From: Lachnospiraceae bacterium UBA935 | GTDB lineage: Bacteria; Bacillota; Clostridia; Lachnospirales; Lachnospiraceae | Direction: 5' to 3' | Assembly: GCA_002293525.1 (NCBI GenBank) | Contig: DBDJ01000048.1 | Span: forward strand, 42,651 to 106,650 | DNA length: 64,000 nt | Part shown: positions 60,014-64,000 of the stretch, piece by piece | Numbering within the stretch: the first letter of the stretch is position 1 | Layout of the letters: every line of letters begins with the position of its first letter | Notes under the pieces: model-generated | Databases searched by the model: none | What the model was told of the DNA's origin: nothing | Seen by the model: the letters and a program-made list of their open reading frames with translations, nothing else | Translations under genes and position numbers: made by a program

Positions 60014-61453
60014 CTACTCCCAATAACACCCCTTTTCTATTTTTTCTGCACCAGGATGAGGTTTTTCCAGCGGGAAAATCCAGGCGTCATTGTACATATA
60101 ATTAATCGCTCTGCAAATATCATACCGTTTCATTTTTATACCAAACAGCGGATATATTCCACTGGCAATATCAATTGCCTGCCGGCCCATATCTTTAATC
60201 ATCGCTGCTAACGGATAGGCATAAGCCCCGGCGGCAATAATGGCGATATCAAAATCAAGGCCGGCTATGTCTTCGGCCATTTGCTGATAGGCCTGAAACC
60301 AGTCGTCATATCCACATTTGTTGTCGACCTGCGTCTGAAGCGCTTCATAGAAAATCAATTCCATATCAGGCAAGCGGTAATCTCCCATAAAGATTTTATC
60401 CCGATTGCCGTATTGGAAGGCAATTGTCTCCGATAGGGATGAGATAACCAGCACACGCTTTCCTGCAAGCGCCCGCATCCAGAAATGGGGATTGTCATAA
60501 AATCCGCTACAGCAATCATCCCAGCATACATATGCCGACTGGTCATCGGCAAACTGATTCAGTATATTGATTTCGATGTCAAATTGACAGCAATGAATGT
60601 CGCATTTTTTAACAGCAGCAATCATCATCTCGGCAAACCGGTCAACATCTTCTAACGTATATTTTTCCCGCGAAAAAAAACCCATGGTAGTATAAAGCCA
60701 TTTTTGCCAAAAGCGGCTATAGGAGCCATTTAAATATTCCTGCATAATCCATCCTTCGGTATTTCCTATTCTGGCAATCATGCATGGTTCACCATCCATG
60801 ATTTTACGGGTAATTAAAGAATTCGCTTCCTTGGTTTCCAGCTGCGCTTTGTTGTAAAACCTTCTTCCTTCTAACGGGGATAGCCGGGGCTGCGCAAGAT
60901 TGTGAAGCAGAAACCCTGCTGCGTCATCGGATGGACTGTTAAGGGTAGGTTTTGACATATAATAGTTTTCAATAAAAGCATATTCCCTAAAAATAAACTG
61001 CTTGCTCCAATAGGCAAGCTCCTTTAAGCGTAACCCGAAATTCCCTTCACAATAAATCCCGTGTCCGACGACAGTATTGACCTGTTCCCGTTCCGGCGAT
61101 ACAATATCCCATACCTCGCCTATCACATAAACTTTTACGCCAATCCTGCCCCAGATACGTGCCAAATCGTATCCGATTTCATTACATGACACAATGGTAA
61201 CTTCCGTAAAAGATTTTAAGTAAGCCATCCCTTTCTCACTATTAGAAAGATTCCAGATATGGGATTGAATATTTTGCGCACTTGAATCATCGTAACAGGC
61301 AAACAGATAGCGCCCCTCCCGCTCTCTGACCGGCAGATAGGACATCCCTTTGCCGGCAAATAGCCGATGTGCATCCCTAAAAAGATTTTCCGATCCCGTT
61401 ACGGATTCTTGCTCTGCTAAATCTGCTTCAATTCCCTTACAAAACCTTATCAT
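60014..61453 (-). CDS. Probable GT-D-type glycosyltransferase-like protein
   Basis: A 479-residue protein. The C-terminal part (about 200-450) resembles GT-D (DUF1792/SP_1767-type) glycosyltransferases: CMIARIGNTEGWIMQEYL (224-241) in place of the GRxGDGE motif, then GKRVLVISSLSETIAFQ and IAIIAAGAYAYPLAAMIKDMGRQAIDIAS. The N-terminal part (about 30-165) is a Rossmann-like region with VTIVSCNEIGYDLARIWGRIGVKVYVIGE. The frame extends to 61477, but GAGG lies 7 bases before ATG 61453. A hairpin sits upstream in the spacer. The role is inferred from weak similarity; a different nucleotide-dependent enzyme cannot be excluded. Confidence 0.6.
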   Translation of the reverse strand: MIRFCKGIEADLAEQESVTGSENLFRDAHRLFAGKGMSYLPVREREGRYLFACYDDSSAQNIQSHIWNLSNSEKGMAYLKSFTEVTIVSCNEIGYDLARIWGRIGVKVYVIGEVWDIVSPEREQVNTVVGHGIYCEGNFGLRLKELAYWSKQFIFREYAFIENYYMSKPTLNSPSDDAAGFLLHNLAQPRLSPLEGRRFYNKAQLETKEANSLITRKIMDGEPCMIARIGNTEGWIMQEYLNGSYSRFWQKWLYTTMGFFSREKYTLEDVDRFAEMMIAAVKKCDIHCCQFDIEINILNQFADDQSAYVCWDDCCSGFYDNPHFWMRALAGKRVLVISSLSETIAFQYGNRDKIFMGDYRLPDMELIFYEALQTQVDNKCGYDDWFQAYQQMAEDIAGLDFDIAIIAAGAYAYPLAAMIKDMGRQAIDIASGIYPLFGIKMKRYDICRAINYMYNDAWIFPLEKPHPGAEKIEKGCYWE

Positions 61454-61490
61454 ACAACAGCCTCTTTCTAATGCCACTGTCTCGACCTAA

Positions 61491-61516
61491 GGAAACACTG
61501 CTGCATCAGCGTTCCC
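61491..61516 (-). terminator. Hairpin between the LicD and GT-D-like genes
   Basis: Leftward transcript GGGAACGCUG pairs with CAGUGUUUCC (10 pairs including two G-U) around a six-base loop. No U-run follows, so it may be a factor-dependent terminator, an RNA-processing site or a leader structure of the next gene. Confidence 0.35.
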
Positions 61517-61570
61517 TAAATATCATTACAATGATAACGCATAAATAATAGCTTGTAAAGTGAGACCCCT

Positions 61571-61622
61571 TACAATAATTTCCTACCATACTATCCTACA
61601 ATAATTTCCTACAATAATTTCA
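61571..61622. repeat. 13-bp tandem repeat covering the LicD stop codon
   Basis: Four units of TACAATAATTTCC type start at 61571, 61584 (degenerate), 61597 and 61610. The LicD stop TAG lies across the last two units. Confidence 0.7.
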
Positions 61623-62418
61623 GCCCGGATACCGGATGGGTCTTACGCTGCTGTTCCGGTGGCAGCGTCATATAATCCCCGAACTTAAAATTCAGGTACT
61701 TGTCATAATTCCTGATCCCTGGAAATCTATGCCCTTCAAACTCATATGCAGCACTTTCTTCATACCATTCCCTCCGATACCCATATTGCTTGTTAGGCGT
61801 AGGATAAGTCAAGATCCTGACCCATCCCGTTTCCCTCCGGTTTCCGCGCTGCACAAACCGCTGATAATGATGAAAGACCGACCGCTCCGGTATCCGACTT
61901 AAACATTCGTAGATAATCCGCCTGATCCGGCTGCGGTCAGCCTTCTGCCCGACTGTTGACCACAGTATCTTGCGGATCATAAAACAGTGCAGATTGTGGA
62001 TGACACGCTGCGGATACCGGTCCGGCACCTGATCCAGCGGGAAAATATCAATGAATACTCCCGTTTCATAAGGCATGTGTTCCTGATGCTCCCGAATAAA
62101 TTCCGTCCCCTTCCGGCGCAGCTTCCCATAGCCCCAGCGATAGCCGGCCGTATTCCGATGATCCTGAAAATAAAACCGTTCCTGATCCAGATCCTGCTCA
62201 CAGGCCGAGCGGAACCGCTCATATTCCGGCCGCAGCATCGCCACGTCGGCATCATCATCCCAGGGAATAAAACCCTGATGCCGCACCGCACCCAGCAACG
62301 TACCGGCGATGATATTATATTTTATCCCGTGTTTCTTGCAGATCCTGTCTGCTTCCAGCAACAGTTCCAGTTCAATCATCTGCAGTTGCCTTAGCGACCG
62401 GTCATCTAAATGAATCAT
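61609..62418 (-). CDS. LicD family phosphotransferase
   Basis: A 269-residue LicD-type protein. The nucleotidyltransferase-like core has IIAGTLLGAVRHQGFIPWDDDADVAM (37-62) with the catalytic Asp cluster (Asp54-56 and 58), then VFIDIFPLDQVPDR (about 121-134). Founding members attach phosphocholine to teichoic acids or lipopolysaccharide from CDP-choline; related members use other phospho-alcohols. No choline-uptake or licC-type gene is in view, so the substrate is open. It begins 5 bases after the permease stop, hence is likely made from the same message as the ABC importer genes, although the products look unrelated. Confidence 0.9.
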   Translation of the reverse strand: MIHLDDRSLRQLQMIELELLLEADRICKKHGIKYNIIAGTLLGAVRHQGFIPWDDDADVAMLRPEYERFRSACEQDLDQERFYFQDHRNTAGYRWGYGKLRRKGTEFIREHQEHMPYETGVFIDIFPLDQVPDRYPQRVIHNLHCFMIRKILWSTVGQKADRSRIRRIIYECLSRIPERSVFHHYQRFVQRGNRRETGWVRILTYPTPNKQYGYRREWYEESAAYEFEGHRFPGIRNYDKYLNFKFGDYMTLPPEQQRKTHPVSGLKLL

Positions 62419-62423
62419 ACGTT

Positions 62424-63209
62424 TTAAAGGCCCCTCTTCCGCAATACATGCGTCTCAATCTGAGATATGATGCCCCTGTCGATGAAGATGCCCAGCATAA
62501 TAATCAGCAGCATAACCAGCATCACTTGGTTGATATCGGCCAGATCCCTGCCCATCATCAGCGAATGACCCAGACCGACAGTCGAACTCATCACTTCCCC
62601 CGCCATCAGGGCTCGCCAGGCAAAGGACCAGCCCTGCCGCAGGCCGGCAATAAAAGCCGGCATGCCGGCCGGTATAATAACCCGCCGGTATAACATGAAG
62701 CCTTCCGCCCCCATGGTTCTGGCAACCCGGACCAACAGCGGATTGACATTGCGGATAGCGCTCTCCACCGATAGCGCTATACTGAAGGAAGCTCCCATGA
62801 CGACGACAAAAATGATCGCCTTTTCATCCAGCCCGAACCACAATATGGCAAAAGGTACCCAGCACACGCTGGGCAGAGTCTGTACCCCTGTCAGAAACGG
62901 TTTCAGATAATTCATCGGCTTTGTCCCCGAGCCAAGAGCCAAGCTCACCAACACACCGATTACTATCGACAGGCCAAAGCCGGCCGCCGCTCTGAGTCCG
63001 CTGTAGGCCATGGCATACCACAGGCTGTGATTGGCAGCCATCCTAAGCCCGGCCCGCAACACTCCCAGAGGCTCCGGAAAGGCGTAGCTTTTCCATATTC
63101 CCAGCCACCTTGTCCCCAGCAGGAAAAGCAGCTCCCAAAGCAAGATAAGCACCGCAAAAAAAAGTATTGACCCCAGCCATTTACGCTTTTCCCAGCTCTT
63201 CTTCCTCAC
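62424..63209 (-). CDS. ABC importer permease (SsuC/TauC type)
   Basis: A 261-residue permease with about six membrane helices. The EAA-type loop contacting the ATPase is ARTMGAEGFMLYRRVIIPAGMPAFIAGLRQGWSFAW (about 173-208), typical of nitrate/sulfonate/taurine-type permeases, with VQTLPSVCWVPFAILWFG ahead of it. The start overlaps the ATPase gene by 29 bases and is probably GTG. Related transporters carry sulfonates, nitrate, bicarbonate, thiamine precursors or riboflavin, so substrate cannot be named. The substrate-binding protein is not in the window and may lie beyond 64000. Confidence 0.9.
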   Translation of the reverse strand: MRKKSWEKRKWLGSILFFAVLILLWELLFLLGTRWLGIWKSYAFPEPLGVLRAGLRMAANHSLWYAMAYSGLRAAAGFGLSIVIGVLVSLALGSGTKPMNYLKPFLTGVQTLPSVCWVPFAILWFGLDEKAIIFVVVMGASFSIALSVESAIRNVNPLLVRVARTMGAEGFMLYRRVIIPAGMPAFIAGLRQGWSFAWRALMAGEVMSSTVGLGHSLMMGRDLADINQVMLVMLLIIMLGIFIDRGIISQIETHVLRKRGL

Positions 63210-63954
63210 TCCTGTCCACCTCGCTTCTTACCTCTTCCAAGATCGCTTTCCGGTAAGTAATAAAATCAATCTCATCAATATGCCGGGGACGTTTCAGTTC
63301 AATCGGGATGATGTCACGGATCCGGCCGGGATGGGCCGACATCGTGACCACCCGGTCACCGAAGAAAACCGCTTCCTCGACACTGTGCGTGACCATGATC
63401 ACTGTCTTTCTGGTCCGTTCCCAGATCTGTGCTACTTCATCCCGCAATTTATTGATCGTCTGCTTGTCCAATGCGGAAAAAGGCTCGTCCATCAGCAGTA
63501 TCTTACTGTCGATAGCCAGTGCCCGAGCCATTGACACCCGCTGTTTCATCCCTCCGGAAAGCTCATGGACACGGTAATGAGCGAACTTTGACAGCTTTAC
63601 CATATCCAGATATTTCATGGCCGTTTCCTCTATCCAAGCCGGATCCTTCTTCATGATCCGCAAGCCGAACCGGACATTTTCCAATACTGTAAGCCAAGGA
63701 AAAAGCGCCGCATCCTGAAACATCATCACCCGGTCGGCACCGGGCGCTGTAATTTTCTGACCGTCCAGATAGATCTCCCCTGACGTAGGCATTTCCAGTC
63801 CCGCCACCATATTCAGCAAGGTGGACTTCCCGCAGCCCGAAGGCCCTACCAGACAGATGAACTCACCTTCCTTGATCGTAAGGTCAATGTCACTTACTGC
63901 TTCCCATGCGGTATTATCGAATTTTTTACTGACCCCACGTATCTCCAGAAACAT
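63181..63954 (-). CDS. ABC importer ATP-binding protein (SsuB/TauB type)
   Basis: A 257-residue ATPase with canonical motifs: Walker A GPSGCGKST (about 37-45), Q-loop MMFQDAALFPWLTVLENV, signature LSGGMKQR (about 130-137), Walker B ILLMDEPFSALD and the switch His in VTHSVEEA. This is the sulfonate/taurine/nitrate subclass. GGGAG lies 6 bases before the ATG. The frame stays open upstream to the window edge, but no better start is seen. Together with the permease it forms a two-gene import module at the right-hand border of the glycan locus. Confidence 0.92.
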   Translation of the reverse strand: MFLEIRGVSKKFDNTAWEAVSDIDLTIKEGEFICLVGPSGCGKSTLLNMVAGLEMPTSGEIYLDGQKITAPGADRVMMFQDAALFPWLTVLENVRFGLRIMKKDPAWIEETAMKYLDMVKLSKFAHYRVHELSGGMKQRVSMARALAIDSKILLMDEPFSALDKQTINKLRDEVAQIWERTRKTVIMVTHSVEEAVFFGDRVVTMSAHPGRIRDIIPIELKRPRHIDEIDFITYRKAILEEVRSEVDRSEEEELGKA

Positions 63955-64000
63955 AGTCAGCTCCCATCTTTTTACTATGTAAGCTACGCTTCCATAGTAC

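Overview
The window is about 64 kb of a bacterial surface-glycan locus, most likely from a low-to-mid GC Firmicute of class Clostridia. I infer this from LicD and CDP-glycerol-type (teichoic-acid-like) transferases, strong AGGAGG ribosome sites, sigma-A-type promoters, and secreted proteins with Ser/Pro repeat tails of the kind common in Lachnospiraceae. No rRNA, tRNA, CRISPR array, transposase or integrase was seen. The taxonomic call is an inference from gene style and is not firm below class level.

Layout. (1) 1-1863, minus strand: a truncated family-2 glycosyltransferase, a WxcM/FdtA-like cupin and a DegT-type aminotransferase, looking like synthesis and transfer of a dTDP-3-amino-3,6-dideoxyhexose. 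(2) 2038-2973, plus: a NodB-type deacetylase. (3) 3093-11646: a nonulosonic (sialic-like) acid cluster. NeuB, NeuC and NeuA homologues run right. An FkbH-like protein, acyl carrier protein, MaoC hydratase, SDR reductase, acyltransferase and PP-loop amidotransferase run left from overlapping divergent promoters. Together they suggest a legionaminic/pseudaminic-type sugar carrying an ACP-derived acyl group and an amidine. (4) 11665-28655, minus: one long, tightly packed gene run. It holds two near-duplicate glycosyltransferases, a membrane acyltransferase, a Wzx flippase, WbsX and WbqC proteins, a VioA-like 4-aminotransferase and two acetyltransferases. Embedded in it is an unexpected organic-acid island: two-subunit Fe-S hydro-lyase, two HpcH/CitE-fold lyases, ATP-grasp ligase, U32-like TIM barrel, MmgE/PrpD protein and 2-hydroxyacid dehydrogenase. 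About 13 kb of this run is bounded by 50-bp direct repeats of the wbqC 3' end.

(5) 28740-35600: two more family-2 glycosyltransferases, two polytopic membrane proteins (probable GT-C type) and a second membrane acyltransferase. (6) 35760-37543: an ABC-2 exporter pair. (7) 37742-42267: three secreted or membrane-anchored surface proteins, two of which share a motif, one with two in-frame minisatellites. (8) 42292-62418, minus: a series of large modular glycan enzymes (sulfotransferase-like, CDP-glycerol transferase with beta-propeller, WbsX, GT2, GT4, a 1370-residue four-domain transferase, cytidylyltransferase/oxidoreductase fusion, radical SAM, GT-D-like, LicD). Six of them carry the same small Rossmann-like module. 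(9) 62424-63954: an SsuBC/TauBC-type ABC importer pair reaching nearly to the window edge.

Working model. Regions 1-5 make activated amino sugars and nonulosonic acids, decorate them with unusual acyl groups, assemble an oligosaccharide and flip it. Region 8 builds a second, polyol-phosphate-type polymer. The surface proteins of region 7 may be carriers or structural partners. The strongest candidate for an undescribed system is the organic-acid/ATP-grasp island next to the VioA-like aminotransferase, read as a pathway that makes and attaches an uncommon hydroxy-acid to an amino sugar. That reading is inference.
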